The notes under the pieces are model-generated. The model was given only the letters and a program-made list of their open reading frames with translations. It searched no databases and was not told where the DNA came from. Shown piece by piece: positions 37,477-47,360 of a stretch of 64,000 bases of DNA. Numbering within the stretch: the first letter of the stretch is position 1; the number at the start of each line of letters is the position of its first letter. This DNA is from Photobacterium profundum SS9 (GTDB taxonomy: Bacteria; Pseudomonadota; Gammaproteobacteria; Enterobacterales; Vibrionaceae). The stretch is taken from positions 448,332 to 512,331 of the forward strand of contig NC_006371.1 in NCBI RefSeq assembly GCF_000196255.1, given 5' to 3'. The translations under genes and the position numbers were made by a program.

Positions 37477-37812
37477 ATGAAAACATTTCAGTTTATAAAC
37501 AAGCAATCTCATAAAGAGTTCAAGGCGCTACCAGACCAGATTCAAAAACGGTTTGCCAACGACCTGAACGCCATAGCACAGAACAAAGCGCCATTCTCGA
37601 AGTTCAAGCACCTGACGGATTCAGTTGGTACGGGCGCAATAGAGCTTATCGAAAACGGTCGGCCTGCCTACCGGACTATCTATGTTGCTAAATTTGGCGA
37701 CACTGTTTATATCTTGCACTCGTTCACCAAGACCACAAACGGGGTAGACAGAAAGGCAATGGATACCGCTAAAAGACGCTATAAAGCCATGCTAAAAGAG
37801 ATTGAAAAATAA
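37477..37812 (+). CDS. HigB/Gp49-type toxin of a toxin-antitoxin pair
   Basis: The 111-residue basic protein has the RelE-superfamily pattern seen in phage Gp49/HigB proteins: an N-terminal helix (KEFKALPDQIQKRFANDL), then ELIENGRPAYRTIYVAKFGDTVYILHSFTKTTNGVDRKAMDTAKRRY. Such toxins cleave mRNA at the ribosome. The HSFxK motif is typical of the family. The gene precedes an XRE antitoxin, an order known for HigBA systems. Between the two is an independent promoter with two palindromic sites, so the antitoxin can be made alone. Confidence 0.82.
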   Translation: MKTFQFINKQSHKEFKALPDQIQKRFANDLNAIAQNKAPFSKFKHLTDSVGTGAIELIENGRPAYRTIYVAKFGDTVYILHSFTKTTNGVDRKAMDTAKRRYKAMLKEIEK

Positions 37813-37813
37813 T

Positions 37814-37877
37814 CATATATCAACACTTGTATATGGGGTGCTTGGGCGTATAATGAATATATCAACACTGATATATT
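37814..37877 (+). promoter_or_regulatory. internal promoter and duplicated operator of the antitoxin gene
   Basis: A perfect TATAAT lies at 37849-37854 with TTGTAT at 37827-37832, spacing 16. Two similar palindromes flank it: CATATATCAACACTTGTATATG near 37814-37834 (imperfect) and AATATATCA-acac-TGATATATT at 37856-37877 (perfect arms). They are likely sites for the antitoxin or antitoxin-toxin complex, giving autorepression. Confidence 0.6.
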
Positions 37878-37891
37878 GAAACGAGGACGCT

Positions 37892-38209
37892 ATGACTACA
37901 GTAGCTTTTGATAATATTTTTGATGCCGTGACCGATAGCAAAGAAGAAGCATCGGAACTGCAAACCCGCTCGGATTTAATGATAGTCATTCGTGACATTA
38001 TTAATGAAAACGGCTGGGAACAAAAAGAAGCGGCTGAAAAACTTGGGCTAACGCAACCGCGTGTCAGTGATCTTGTCAGAGGCAAGATCGAAAAGTTTTC
38101 TATCGACCTGCTAATGACCTGTCTGTTTCGTATCGGCTTTCGCTTCAAACCTGTCTATGAAAGCCACAACCTAACCATGCAGGTACAAACCGTTTATCAA
38201 CAGGGGTAA
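37892..38209 (+). CDS. XRE-family antitoxin (HigA-like)
   Basis: The 105-residue protein has a helix-turn-helix with QKEAAEKLGLTQPRVSDLVRGKIEKFSIDLL (about 46-80), the HTH_37 type found in antitoxins paired with Gp49-like toxins. It would bind its toxin and its own promoter. It is 79 bases after the toxin gene, an unusually wide gap that holds its own promoter. A small gene follows 6 bases later. Confidence 0.82.
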   Translation: MTTVAFDNIFDAVTDSKEEASELQTRSDLMIVIRDIINENGWEQKEAAEKLGLTQPRVSDLVRGKIEKFSIDLLMTCLFRIGFRFKPVYESHNLTMQVQTVYQQG

Positions 38210-38215
38210 GTAAAA

Positions 38216-38401
38216 ATGAGTAAAGTAGACAACATGCTTGAATACATTGGTGAAGACCTGCCTACTTGCAAACGAGCTTACAAGCTAAAAGTTGCTAAGA
38301 ATGCGTTGGTAAAGCTATCGCTGAAATCAAGTGGGTACACAGAGAAAGAAGTGACGCTGCAAGGTAATAAGAAGCAAATGGCTTGGGTACAAGCCAATTA
38401 A
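38216..38401 (+). CDS. small protein after the toxin-antitoxin pair, 61 residues
   Basis: MSKVDNMLEYIGEDLPTCKRAYKLKVAKNALV is a basic, helical protein of no recognised family. GGGGTAAGT precedes the ATG and the gap after the antitoxin is only 6 bases, so it is probably co-transcribed. It might be a third member of the module or cargo. Confidence 0.5.
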   Translation: MSKVDNMLEYIGEDLPTCKRAYKLKVAKNALVKLSLKSSGYTEKEVTLQGNKKQMAWVQAN

Positions 38402-38402
38402 C

Positions 38403-38912
38403 TGTAGATGTTCGTATATCGAATTATTTGATTGGAAGGTCAAACTAGGTTTAGGAATAACAGTCGTACTGTTTGTTGCTAGTGTATACCCAAGCTACCT
38501 CAAGATGTAGGATTCAGAGTGATCTCAGCGTGTTTAATTCAAGGAAAATGTGTGTAGGAATGGTATTTCCTTTCAAGCACATTTGACACAGAAGTAGATA
38601 CGCTGAATCACTCCCGTAGGGCGAGTTTTGTTGGGCTCTATGCGGTGTTACTTATTTTCAACGTAGAACGACTAGGCCTATAAATAAGCGCCTTGCTTAG
38701 AGCCCAACAAATTCTCGCTGAAACGAGCATTTTGAGGTAACTTGGGTATAGTTAGCTTTATTTTGGCATGGAACTCGCCTATACCTTCTGATGCATTTTC
38801 TGCTGTTACTAAGTATATCCGTTACCGTTGGTTCGCTATGTTTGTTTTTGGGGTGTTTTCAATTGGTGGCGCAACAGTCAGCTATTACAACAAAAGGCTA
38901 AATTGTTTTTAG
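38403..38912 (+). pseudogene. small membrane protein gene broken by MITE copy B
   Basis: Removing the element at 38487-38748 and one TA joins two in-frame parts: LFDWKVKLGLGITVVLFVASV and VSFILAWNSPIPSDAF, then a second hydrophobic part (WFAMFVFGVFSIGGATV) and a stop at 38910. The product would have two membrane helices. No ATG, GTG or TTG is in frame before the first part, so the gene is also 5'-truncated. Family unknown. The stretch from 38913 to about 39140 holds nothing I can identify. Confidence 0.6.
38487..38748. repeat. 262-bp MITE-like element, copy B (complete)
   Basis: The same length and ends as copy A at 1115-1376, in the same orientation, with TA at 38485-38486 and 38749-38750 as target duplication. 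Differences from copy A are a few substitutions. Confidence 0.85.
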
Positions 38913-39144
38913 TAAGGGTGATTGCGAGAAATGCTGACTGTTTAAAGGGCCAGCATGAAGATGATATCAATGCTGTTTTCAATTAGTCGAAGCTTGATTC
39001 AAGGCACCAGTTGAGATGAAGATTTCTGGCAAACGCTTATTACTCCGATGAAGCATCCTTCAGAAGTAAAAAGTATTACACGGAAGTTTGATCGTAAAAA
39101 AGACATCTACTTTATGTAGTTAAGACAGAACCAAATTCAGACAC

Positions 39145-39181
39145 AAAAAAAGCGCTGTCGTATGAATGAGCAGCGCTTTTT
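39145..39181 (-). terminator. terminator of malK
   Basis: Read on the minus strand: AAAAAGCGCTG, a 13-base loop, CAGCGCTTTTTTT. It lies 25 bases beyond the malK stop. Confidence 0.85.
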
Positions 39182-39205
39182 GTTATTAGAGAGAAACAGA
39201 AGGGC

Positions 39206-40315
39206 TTATATGCCAGCTTCTTGGTATAGACGACGGCAGGCACGCCCATCGCTATGGAATAAATGACAACGGTGTGCAGGTATGCCCACTTTAAAGCTAT
39301 CACCAGCTTCTACTTGTAGTGTATCCGGGCGACGATAGATGAAATCTGCATCCACGTGATCTAGGTGGATATAGACTTGAGTTTCGTAGCCTAGCTTCTC
39401 GACAACTTGTACTGTACCTTCGATGCTTGTATCACCTTCTTCAGCAGATACAAGGTGTTCAGGGCGAATACCCAGTGACATACGGTCGCCTTTCGTGACT
39501 GTTGTGCCGTCAACAGGGATCCAGAATGCTTTTCCATCAGCCGTTTGTACCATAACGCGCTCATCTTCAACTTGTTCGATAAACACACTCATGAAGTTCA
39601 TCTTTGGTGAGCCGATGAAGCCAGCAACAAAGCGATTCTGTGGATAATGGTATAACTCTAATGGTTTACCTACCTGAGAAACATAACCACCATCAAGAAC
39701 CACAATTTTTTCAGCCATGGTCATTGCTTCTACTTGATCATGCGTTACGTAGATCATGGTACAGCCGAGCTGTTTGTGCAGCTTAGCAATTTCGATGCGC
39801 ATTTGAACACGAAGCGCGGCATCTAGATTCGATAGTGGTTCATCAAGTAGGAAGACATTGGGCTGAGACACAATGGTACGACCAATCGCAACACGTTGAC
39901 GTTGACCACCAGAAAGCGATTTAGGTTGGCGTTCAAGTAAGTGTCCAAGCTGAAGAATATCAGCTGCGTTATTAACGCGCTTTTTGATCTCGCTCTTATC
40001 TGCTTTGGCTAATTTCATACCGAAAGACATGTTGTCGAAGAGATTTAAGTGCGGATAAAGAGCATATGATTGGAATACCATCCCAACCCCACGATCAGAA
40101 GGCGGAACGTCATTCATGCGTTCTTTGCCGAAGTATAAATCGCCCGACGTGATATCTTCCAAACCAGCGATGCAACGAAGAAGAGTTGATTTACCACAGC
40201 CTGATGGACCAACAAATACTACAAATTCCCCTTCAGCGATCTCGAGATCAACATTTTTGGAAATCAGGTTATCTCCATATGCTTTACATACATTTCGTAA
40301 AGTGACACTCGTCAT
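39206..40315 (-). CDS. malK: maltose/maltodextrin ABC transporter ATPase
   Basis: Powers MalFG and, in E. coli, also restrains MalT. The 369-residue protein (E. coli 371) has Walker [10 protein letters not shown] at 36-44, signature [13 protein letters not shown], Walker [14 protein letters not shown] and switch His in [11 protein letters not shown]. The C-terminal regulatory OB-type domain (about 235-369) is present. The start at 40315 is preferred to an upstream one because the protein then begins [15 protein letters not shown] like other MalK. It is divergent from malE2 with 624 bases between, as in the E. coli malK-malE arrangement. Confidence 0.95.
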   Translation of the reverse strand: MTSVTLRNVCKAYGDNLISKNVDLEIAEGEFVVFVGPSGCGKSTLLRCIAGLEDITSGDLYFGKERMNDVPPSDRGVGMVFQSYALYPHLNLFDNMSFGMKLAKADKSEIKKRVNNAADILQLGHLLERQPKSLSGGQRQRVAIGRTIVSQPNVFLLDEPLSNLDAALRVQMRIEIAKLHKQLGCTMIYVTHDQVEAMTMAEKIVVLDGGYVSQVGKPLELYHYPQNRFVAGFIGSPKMNFMSVFIEQVEDERVMVQTADGKAFWIPVDGTTVTKGDRMSLGIRPEHLVSAEEGDTSIEGTVQVVEKLGYETQVYIHLDHVDADFIYRRPDTLQVEAGDSFKVGIPAHRCHLFHSDGRACRRLYQEAGI

Positions 40316-40649
40316 CGAGCCTTTTCCTCTAAGTTGTGTTGCCTGCAAGACCTTATTAATAAGACATAGTATTCATGCCGAGTCTTGCGGGTAAAGAATT
40401 TTTTGGTGTAGTGAAGAAAAAAATGGGTAGCGTAAGTATCATCCAGGCAGTGGAAGAATGGCTACCCTGACCAAATTCCTACTACTTACTTCCCCAAGAA
40501 GTAATAGGATGCTGTCGTTTTCAATAAAGTGTTATTAAAAATTAAAATCTGCATAAAGCAGAACAGTTAAAGCTTCTTCATCTACCCCATAGGGTATGTT
40601 TCTCATCTTACGCAACTATCATTATGAAACATCATCCTTGAAAAGAATT

Positions 40650-40843
40650 TAAAAGGGGGGTAGAGGGGGGAGGAGTGTTTGGATCACACTTTGATATACC
40701 GGTTACTGATGTGCCCTTTTAATCCAAGTACTATGTGCGTTGTATCACAATCATGCCACGTTTTTAGATCTGCGTCACGAATTGAAATGACGGAGATCAC
40801 GCTTTTAAATCTTAGGGATGGGGGCGTAGGGCTCAGGATGATG
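40650..40843. promoter_or_regulatory. MalT boxes in the malK-malE2 divergent region
   Basis: Nearest malE2: GGGGCGTAGG (40821-40830) and GGATGATG (40836-40843), the same pair as before malE1. Further up: a G-rich block (40655-40675) of GGGGGGTAGAGG and GGGGGGAGGAG, and GGATGATG on the minus strand at 40630-40637. A TCACA half-site near 40685 could belong to a CRP site, but the other half is poor. This resembles the known joint control of malK and malE. Confidence 0.65.
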
Positions 40844-40939
40844 CCGAGGGTTCATTACTGGTGGATGATACAGACTGCAAATTGTGCTGCAGAGGATTTT
40901 CTGGAGTACAACATATAACAATCATGAAGGATGTTAGCA

Positions 40940-42121
40940 ATGAAGAAAGTCCTCAGTACTGTCGCATTTTGTACCCTTGCAGCTTTAGGTTCTGTCTCTG
41001 CACATGCAGCGATTGAAGAAGGCCAATTGACCATTTGGATTAATGGTGACAAAGGTTACAACGGCTTGGCAGAAGTAGGTAAACAGTTTGAAGAAGACAC
41101 AGGCATAAAAGTGACAGTTGCTTTTCCTGATGGTCTATCTGAGAAATTTCCTCAGGTAGCGGCTGCTGGTGATGGTCCAGATATCGTATTTTGGGCGCAC
41201 GATCGCTTTGGTGGTTACGCCAAATCTGGTTTGTTAGCTGAAGTTAAGCCATCTAAAGAACTAAAAGATAAAATCATCGATTTTACTTGGGATGCTGTGC
41301 AGTACGAAGGTAAGTACATCGGCTACCCAGTTGCAGTTGAAGCACTTTCTTTAATTTATAACAAGGATCTTGTTCCAAACCCACCTAAGAACTGGGAAGA
41401 CGTTGAAGCACTAGACAAGAAACTTCAGAAAGATGGTAAGAAAGCCATCATGTGGAACCTAAAAGAACCGTACTTCACATGGCCACTACTGTCTGCTGAC
41501 GGTGGCTACGCGTTCAAGTTTACTGCTGAAGGCTACGATGTGAAAGATGTGGGTGTTAACAATGCTGGCGCGAAGCGTGGCATGACGTTCATCAAGAACC
41601 TTATTGACAAAAAAGTGATCTCTGCCGATATGGACTACAGCATTTCAGATGCTGAGTTTAACAAAGGTAACGTAGCAATGACTATTAACGGCCCATGGGC
41701 ATGGGGTAACGCTGATAAGTCAGGCATTAACTACGGTGTTGCTGTGCTTCCTAAGCTAAATGGTAGCCCATCTAAGCCATTCGTCGGTATCCTGACTGCG
41801 GGTATCAGCTCTGCGTCACCAAACCAAGATTTAGCTGTTGAGTTTATCGAAAACTACCTACTGACTGATGAAGGTCTAGGTAAAGTTAACGATGATAAGC
41901 CACTAGGTGCTGTTGCGCTGAAATCATTCCAGAAGAAGCTAAACAAAGATCCCCGTATTGCTGCCACTATGAATAACGCAATGAACGGTGAAATCATGCC
42001 TAACGTTCCGCAAATGGCTGCATTCTGGTATGCCCAGGGTAATGCAATTAAGAACATTGTTGATGGTCGTCAGGACATTAATGGTGCGCTAGATGAAGCC
42101 GCTGGTCACATGCTTAAGTAA
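40940..42121 (+). CDS. malE: maltodextrin-binding protein MalE, paralogue 2
   Basis: The 393-residue precursor has a signal peptide (cut after AHA, near 24) and the same motif series as malE1: [57 protein letters not shown] and [12 protein letters not shown]. It heads malE-malF-malG. The ATG at 40940 is chosen over 40931 because AAGGA has the right spacing only for it. The mature proteins of the two paralogues align without large gaps by eye. A hairpin follows, before malF. Confidence 0.94.
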   Translation: MKKVLSTVAFCTLAALGSVSAHAAIEEGQLTIWINGDKGYNGLAEVGKQFEEDTGIKVTVAFPDGLSEKFPQVAAAGDGPDIVFWAHDRFGGYAKSGLLAEVKPSKELKDKIIDFTWDAVQYEGKYIGYPVAVEALSLIYNKDLVPNPPKNWEDVEALDKKLQKDGKKAIMWNLKEPYFTWPLLSADGGYAFKFTAEGYDVKDVGVNNAGAKRGMTFIKNLIDKKVISADMDYSISDAEFNKGNVAMTINGPWAWGNADKSGINYGVAVLPKLNGSPSKPFVGILTAGISSASPNQDLAVEFIENYLLTDEGLGKVNDDKPLGAVALKSFQKKLNKDPRIAATMNNAMNGEIMPNVPQMAAFWYAQGNAIKNIVDGRQDINGALDEAAGHMLK

Positions 42122-42130
42122 TTGTTTTTG

Positions 42131-42158
42131 CGGGGAGGGGTAACCTTCCCCATTTTAT
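42131..42158 (+). terminator. attenuating hairpin between malE2 and malF
   Basis: GGGGAGG-ggtaa-CCTTCCCC followed by ATTTTATT. It would reduce malFG expression relative to malE, as in other maltose operons. Confidence 0.65.
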
Positions 42159-42186
42159 TGTCATTTTTTGCTAGCAAGGAGCTGAG

Positions 42187-43761
42187 ATGCAGTCGGTTCA
42201 AGGTGCAGGGCTTTTGGATTCAAAACAAGAACGCCCTAAATTAAATTATCGTAAGTGGCTTAAATGGTCGCTATTAGGCATGATCGGTGTTGTTAATGGT
42301 TATGCTACCGTATTGATGTATGCTCAAGGTGAAATACCTTTTGCTCTTCTTACCGTTGTTCTAACCGCACTTGCTCTTTATATTTTTGGAAGCAACAAAA
42401 CATACGCTCATCGTTACATCTTCCCTGGTGTTGCAGGGATGCTTGTTTTTATTATTTTCCCATTGATTTACACCATAGGACTGGCGTTTACCAACTACAG
42501 CGCATCAAACCAGTTAACATTGGAAAGAACACAATCAGTCTTGGAACAGCGTAGTTTCCAGTCTGGTGAAAGTTACGGCTTTGATCTCTACAAAGTAGAG
42601 AATGGTCATCAGCTGGTTATTAAAGCTGATGGTGAGCTATTGGCTTCTGATGTCTTTGAACTCGCCAATACAACTTCTGAAGCGATGACTCTTCGTCAAG
42701 TTGATAGTGTTCAGGGTGAAAAAGAGAAGATCAAATCAATCGTTAAAAATCGCGCTAACTTAACAAAAGTTGAGCTAGTGATGCCTGATGGTCATGAGAT
42801 TCGTATGAGTGGCTTACGTAAGTTTGCTGCCGATACAGATCTCTTTACGCTTCAGGAAGATGGTCTTAGCATGCTGAATAATCAAACTCAGCAAATGTAT
42901 CTGCCAAATATGGAAATTGGCTTTTATCAGCCTATTGACGCAGACGGTAAATTTGTAGATAAGCCTATCTCTCCTGGATTTGTTGTAACGGTGGGTGGTG
43001 CCAATTTCGAGCGAGTGATGACGGATGATGGTATTAAAGAACCTTTTATTGATATCTTTATCTGGACTGTGGTTTTTGCTTTTTTAGCAGTCGCGTTAAC
43101 ACTGGCTTTAGGTATGGTACTAGCATGTCTCGTTCAATGGGAGCCATTACAAGGTAGCAGCATTTATCGCGTACTTCTTATTCTCCCTTACGCGGTACCA
43201 GCGTTTATTTCCATTTTGATATTCAAGGGTTTATTTAACCAGAGTTTTGGTGAAATAAACTTATTTCTTGAAGCCATATTAGGGATTAAACCATCTTGGT
43301 TCTCTGATCCAATTATGGCTCGAGTGATGGTTGTGTTAGTGAACACTTGGCTTGGCTTCCCGTATATGATGATTTTATGTATGGGTCTGTTGAAGTCGAT
43401 TCCTGATGACCTATATGAAGCATCGGCTATTGATGGCGCGGGTCCTATTCAGAACTTTTTCACAATCACACTTCCGATGATGATTAAGCCTTTGACACCA
43501 CTGCTTATTGCTAGCTTTGCATTTAACTTCAATAACTTTGTAATGATTCAGCTATTGACTGCTGGTGGCCCTAATATGGTGGGTACTTCAGAGCCGGCAG
43601 GTTACACTGATTTGCTAGTAAGTTATACCTACCGTATTGCCTTCGAAGGTGGTGGTGGTCAAGACTTTGGTCTTGCTGGTGCAATCGCAACAATTATTTT
43701 CTTATTGGTGGGTGGTATGGCACTACTTAATCTTCGATTCACTAAGCTTTCACAAGACTAA
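42187..43761 (+). CDS. malF: maltose ABC transporter permease MalF
   Basis: Inner-membrane permease of 524 residues (E. coli 514) with eight membrane segments and the large periplasmic P2 loop (about 110-270) after the third segment. The EAA loop [20 protein letters not shown] lies in the C-terminal half and docks with MalK. A conserved substrate region near LLTAGGPNM is present. A good Shine-Dalgarno (AAGGAG) lies seven bases before the ATG. It is followed by malG after 11 bases. Confidence 0.95.
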   Translation: MQSVQGAGLLDSKQERPKLNYRKWLKWSLLGMIGVVNGYATVLMYAQGEIPFALLTVVLTALALYIFGSNKTYAHRYIFPGVAGMLVFIIFPLIYTIGLAFTNYSASNQLTLERTQSVLEQRSFQSGESYGFDLYKVENGHQLVIKADGELLASDVFELANTTSEAMTLRQVDSVQGEKEKIKSIVKNRANLTKVELVMPDGHEIRMSGLRKFAADTDLFTLQEDGLSMLNNQTQQMYLPNMEIGFYQPIDADGKFVDKPISPGFVVTVGGANFERVMTDDGIKEPFIDIFIWTVVFAFLAVALTLALGMVLACLVQWEPLQGSSIYRVLLILPYAVPAFISILIFKGLFNQSFGEINLFLEAILGIKPSWFSDPIMARVMVVLVNTWLGFPYMMILCMGLLKSIPDDLYEASAIDGAGPIQNFFTITLPMMIKPLTPLLIASFAFNFNNFVMIQLLTAGGPNMVGTSEPAGYTDLLVSYTYRIAFEGGGGQDFGLAGAIATIIFLLVGGMALLNLRFTKLSQD

Positions 43762-43772
43762 GGAGAGACGTT

Positions 43773-44663
43773 ATGGCTATGGTTCCATCGAGATCATTGA
43801 AATATAGAGTTTGGGCTACACATATAGGCTTGTGTATTTTCTTATCAATGATTATCTTTCCGTTGTTGATGATAATTGCAATTTCATTCCGTGAAGGTAA
43901 CTTTGCAGGTGGTGAGATAATCCCAACTAACCCAACATTGGATCACTGGCGCTTAGCTCTCGGATTTGCTGTGACTAATAATGATGGCAGTATAACGCCA
44001 CCACCATTCCCTGTTTTACTATGGTTATGGAATACAGTAAAAGTTGCAGGTATTACGTCAGTTATCATTGTTGCATTATCGACAACAAGTGCTTATGCAT
44101 TTGCTCGTATGCGTTTTAAAGGTAAGAACACAATCCTTAAAGGGATGATGATTTTCCAAATGTTCCCTGCAGTACTTGCATTGGTTGCTCTATATGCATT
44201 GTTTGACCGTTTAGGCCAGTATATTCCATTTATGGGACTGAATACGCATGGTGGTTTGATCTTTGCCTACTTAGGAGGGATCGCACTCCACGTATGGACT
44301 ATTAAAGGTTACTTTGAAACGATTGATGTTTCACTGGAAGAAGCTGCAGCACTTGATGGTGCAACGCCGTGGCAAGCATTCCGCTATGTTCTGCTCCCAT
44401 TATCAGTGCCAATTCTAGCGGTTGTTTTCATCCTGTCGTTCATCGGCTTGGTTGGAGAAGTACCTGTGGCATCATTGCTATTAACGGATGTGAATAATTA
44501 CACGTTAGCAGTCGGTATGCAGCAATATCTATACCCTCAGAATTATCTATGGGGTGATTTCGCAGCGGCAGCGGTACTATCAGCAATACCTATTACTATT
44601 GTGTTTTTGCTTGCTCAGAAATTCCTAGTCGGTGGTTTAACTGCGGGTGGTGTGAAGGGTTAA
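43773..44663 (+). CDS. malG: maltose ABC transporter permease MalG
   Basis: The partner permease, 296 residues as in E. coli. It has six membrane segments and an EAA loop [30 protein letters not shown] precedes the start, 11 bases after malF. The C-terminus ends [10 protein letters not shown], as in MalG. The terminator is at 44685-44713. Confidence 0.95.
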   Translation: MAMVPSRSLKYRVWATHIGLCIFLSMIIFPLLMIIAISFREGNFAGGEIIPTNPTLDHWRLALGFAVTNNDGSITPPPFPVLLWLWNTVKVAGITSVIIVALSTTSAYAFARMRFKGKNTILKGMMIFQMFPAVLALVALYALFDRLGQYIPFMGLNTHGGLIFAYLGGIALHVWTIKGYFETIDVSLEEAAALDGATPWQAFRYVLLPLSVPILAVVFILSFIGLVGEVPVASLLLTDVNNYTLAVGMQQYLYPQNYLWGDFAAAAVLSAIPITIVFLLAQKFLVGGLTAGGVKG

Positions 44664-44684
44664 TAACAACCAGCAATAAATAAG

Positions 44685-44713
44685 AAGCTTGCCTAAATGG
44701 CAGGCTTTTTTTT
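44685..44713 (+). terminator. terminator of malEFG
   Basis: AAGCTTGCC-taaat-GGCAGGCTTTTTTTTT. Confidence 0.85.
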
Positions 44714-45141
44714 TGCTTTTATTTGGTGCTGAAAATGGTCCAGAAACACACGTGATTACGCTATTCAAGGAAATGAAATATTCTCTTAAGGATGAACGTT
44801 AGGGTTTTAAAGCGACGCTATGACTGCTAGTATCATACTTGTAGGGAATTATCTCTTGAGTGAAGACTTAATGGTCAAGCTTTGTTTTCTTCAGTCAGAT
44901 ATAACAAGAAGCCTACATTAAAAGAGCTTCTTGGTTAAAGGATAACAATAACAATAAGGCTCATTCCTTTTCACTTAGGGGTGAGTCACTCCTAAGTGTA
45001 GAGCTTAACTAATGGTTTGGTCGCCGATCTGTTAAGAATTCTGCGCTTAACTTAATATTGGCGTTGCTGCATAGCTGGACTTACCTTTTGTTAGATAAGT
45101 TTTATTAGTAACCAGAACCCGGTGCTTTCACCGGGTTTTTT
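44714..45141 (+). other. gene-free stretch ending in an orphan terminator
   Basis: No convincing coding frame lies in these 430 bases. At 45116-45141 AACCCGGTG-cttt-CACCGGGTTTTTT is an excellent plus-strand terminator with no gene before it, since malG already has one. A small RNA ending here is possible. An 8-bp inverted repeat AAGAAGC...GCTTCTT near 44906-44935 lies in the same stretch. Confidence 0.4.
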
Positions 45142-45161
45142 GTATCTGGTGTTTCTGAAAC

Positions 45162-45223
45162 GAATTAAATTACGCTGAGATCACTCTGAATCCTGAATCC
45201 TGCATCTTGAGGTGACTTGGGTA
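45162..45223. repeat. end fragment of the 262-bp MITE
   Basis: The reverse complement of the left end (ACGCTGAGATCACTCTGAAT to GACTTGGGTA), with a 7-base internal duplication (AATCCTG twice). The rest of the element is absent. Confidence 0.7.
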
Positions 45224-45252
45224 TATAGAGTAGTTCATGCGCTTAGGCGGGG

Positions 45253-46494
45253 TTAATGGGAAAGACGGTTACGGCCAGACTCTTTGGCTCTATATAATGC
45301 GTCATCAGCCGCTTTTAATACTATGCCTGGATTAGAGGTTGGTTCGCTATCTGCAATTCCAATGCTTACTGTTACATGAATATAGCGATGTATAACGTTA
45401 TTTTTTCGCGTCATACTGCCTTGTTTATCATTGTCTGGACGTTCAGCATAATTTCGAAGTACTAAATTATATTCTGCAATCGCGAGACGTAATTTTTCTA
45501 AATGTTCTTCACATTGTTCACTTTTCTTACCTTTAAATAAAATGGTAAATTCTTCGCCACCATATCGGAATATTTGTGCACCGCCTCCTACCTTCGTTAT
45601 TAACTGAGCCACTAACGTTAAAACGTTGTCACCCGTTTTATGACCATATAAATCATTGAATTTTTTGAAATGATCTATATCTAGCATGGCTAAAGTATAG
45701 GTTTTCCCTAGATTCTTTAATTCTGTTTCTAGTGCTCGTCGTCCTGGGATAGCGGTGAGTTGATCGATAAAGGCTTGTTCGTGGCTACAAATAATGAGGT
45801 TAAACATGTGCAGTAGGGCAGCTAACGTAAAGGCTGAGCAAGAGACTAAGCCATATTGAAAAAAAATGAATGTTAAGCTGGAGAATAGTACCCCTATAAA
45901 TACTGCTTGGTCAGAGCCATAATTACGAAATAAAATCATAAACGTGCTAGTACCAGCGACCACGACTCCCCAGAAAATGAATAAAAGAGGAAGAGGAGAG
46001 AAGTGTAATTGTGTTAGCAACCCTGAATTCCACAGCGATGAAAGGTCCGATTTTTCAATATATTGAATGAAGATAGTTGACCAAATGATTTGTATTGCAA
46101 TAAATAAACAAAAGTAGCCTCCAAATAAAGACCATAACCGTTTATCTGGCAGTTTATGCACGAGTAATAAATTGAGCGGTAATAGAGTCGCCAGTAAATA
46201 ATAAATGAGTTTTGCTGTATTATTGGTCAGTGGGGCTTGTAAGTGATTTTGTACAATGTAGTACGCAATTATCATCAATAATGCGACAAGGCTCGTACGT
46301 CCTTGATTAAATGGTTGGCTAAGAATAATGATAAGAGCAAAAAGGATATAAGGCAGTATTAGCAGTAAATTCTGATAAACAAGCAACGTTTCACGACCTT
46401 CTTTTAATGAGATAACCATTAAGAAAGAGAGTAATGATGGTATTCCAAAGCGAAACCCAGGGTTTCTGAAAATGGAAAATGATAGTCGCTGCAC
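45253..46494 (-). CDS. membrane diguanylate cyclase (GGDEF domain)
   Basis: The 413-residue protein has about eight hydrophobic segments in the first 240 residues and a C-terminal GGDEF domain with the catalytic signature RYGGEEF (near 314) and a preceding TLAMLDIDHFKKFNDLYGHKTGDNVL. It should make c-di-GMP. An I-site (RxxD) is not evident just upstream of the signature. It is a single gene. Its output could feed VpsR-like regulators such as that at 62579, but that link is only inferred. Confidence 0.9.
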   Translation of the reverse strand: MQRLSFSIFRNPGFRFGIPSLLSFLMVISLKEGRETLLVYQNLLLILPYILFALIIILSQPFNQGRTSLVALLMIIAYYIVQNHLQAPLTNNTAKLIYYLLATLLPLNLLLVHKLPDKRLWSLFGGYFCLFIAIQIIWSTIFIQYIEKSDLSSLWNSGLLTQLHFSPLPLLFIFWGVVVAGTSTFMILFRNYGSDQAVFIGVLFSSLTFIFFQYGLVSCSAFTLAALLHMFNLIICSHEQAFIDQLTAIPGRRALETELKNLGKTYTLAMLDIDHFKKFNDLYGHKTGDNVLTLVAQLITKVGGGAQIFRYGGEEFTILFKGKKSEQCEEHLEKLRLAIAEYNLVLRNYAERPDNDKQGSMTRKNNVIHRYIHVTVSIGIADSEPTSNPGIVLKAADDALYRAKESGRNRLSH

Positions 46495-46671
46495 TTAAAA
46501 GCCATTCCTTTGTATGAGGTTCAAGTCACATACATATACAATAGCCGACATTGAGATATTTGCTCAGTTGTCTTAATGCATTGCATTTTATTCTACAAAT
46601 ATTTGAGGGTTTTATTGGCATGATAATGCAGAAGGAGCCTTAAGGCCCCTAGCTGGTAACGCTGTAGGTAT

Positions 46672-47214
46672 TTACTTAATAAGGTAAGGAAATAGCTTTC
46701 TTTTTTGTGCGTCTGTTAGATTCTCTACACATTCAACATTGCGCTCAGGAATACCATCAGGATCAGGGTAGTGTTTTAGCACTTTTTCCATGCTTTCTTC
46801 TCTAATCAGGTGAAAGATAGGGTAAGGCGAACGATTCGTGAGGTTTTCTGCATCTTCTGGCTCGGCACCATAAAAACAGTAATCAGGGTGGAAGCTGGCA
46901 ATTTGATAGATGCCACTTTTGTTCATTTGAATGACAAGCCCTTCAACCAAATCAAGAAACTGATTATAGTCATCGAATTTTTTAAATAAGTTGGGTGCAA
47001 CCACCAAGGTTGTTTCTAATTCTTCTACTGGCGTTTGATCCAATGTTTGCAATTCTTGATAGATAGTTTCCAATAAAACATCTTCTGAAGCGTCTTCGCA
47101 AACGTGTATTTTTATTTGTTTATTACGATTAGGTTTTGCGGCAAAAGGACATAAATTCAGGCCAATAACGACATCTTCTAACCATTGCTGAACATATTTT
47201 TCTACTTGTGACAT
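46672..47214 (-). CDS. DUF1415 family protein
   Basis: The 180-residue cytoplasmic protein carries the DUF1415 pattern: VVIGLNLCPFAAKP near residue 15, TTLVVAPNLFKKFDDYNQFLD, IASFHPDYCF and NRSPYPIFHLIREESMEK. Conserved Cys and His suggest a metal or catalytic site but the function of the family is not known to me. It is a single gene between the diguanylate cyclase and rnb. Confidence 0.85.
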   Translation of the reverse strand: MSQVEKYVQQWLEDVVIGLNLCPFAAKPNRNKQIKIHVCEDASEDVLLETIYQELQTLDQTPVEELETTLVVAPNLFKKFDDYNQFLDLVEGLVIQMNKSGIYQIASFHPDYCFYGAEPEDAENLTNRSPYPIFHLIREESMEKVLKHYPDPDGIPERNVECVENLTDAQKRKLFPYLIK

Positions 47215-47310
47215 AGCTGACTCTGCATTTGTTGTAATTATGAAATGAATTGTATCAATCGAGAGATATAATTTTTGTTTTATTTGTTCAATTCATCTGT
47301 ATTGAAAATA

Positions 47311-47343
47311 AAAAGGCCAGCTTCTTATGGCTGACCTTTCATT
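47311..47343 (-). terminator. terminator of rnb
   Basis: Read on the minus strand: AAAGGTCAGC-cataagaa-GCTGGCCTTTTTATTTT; stem with a G-U pair, then a T-rich tail. Confidence 0.7.
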
Positions 47344-47360
47344 TTAAAAAGAGAAAATGA

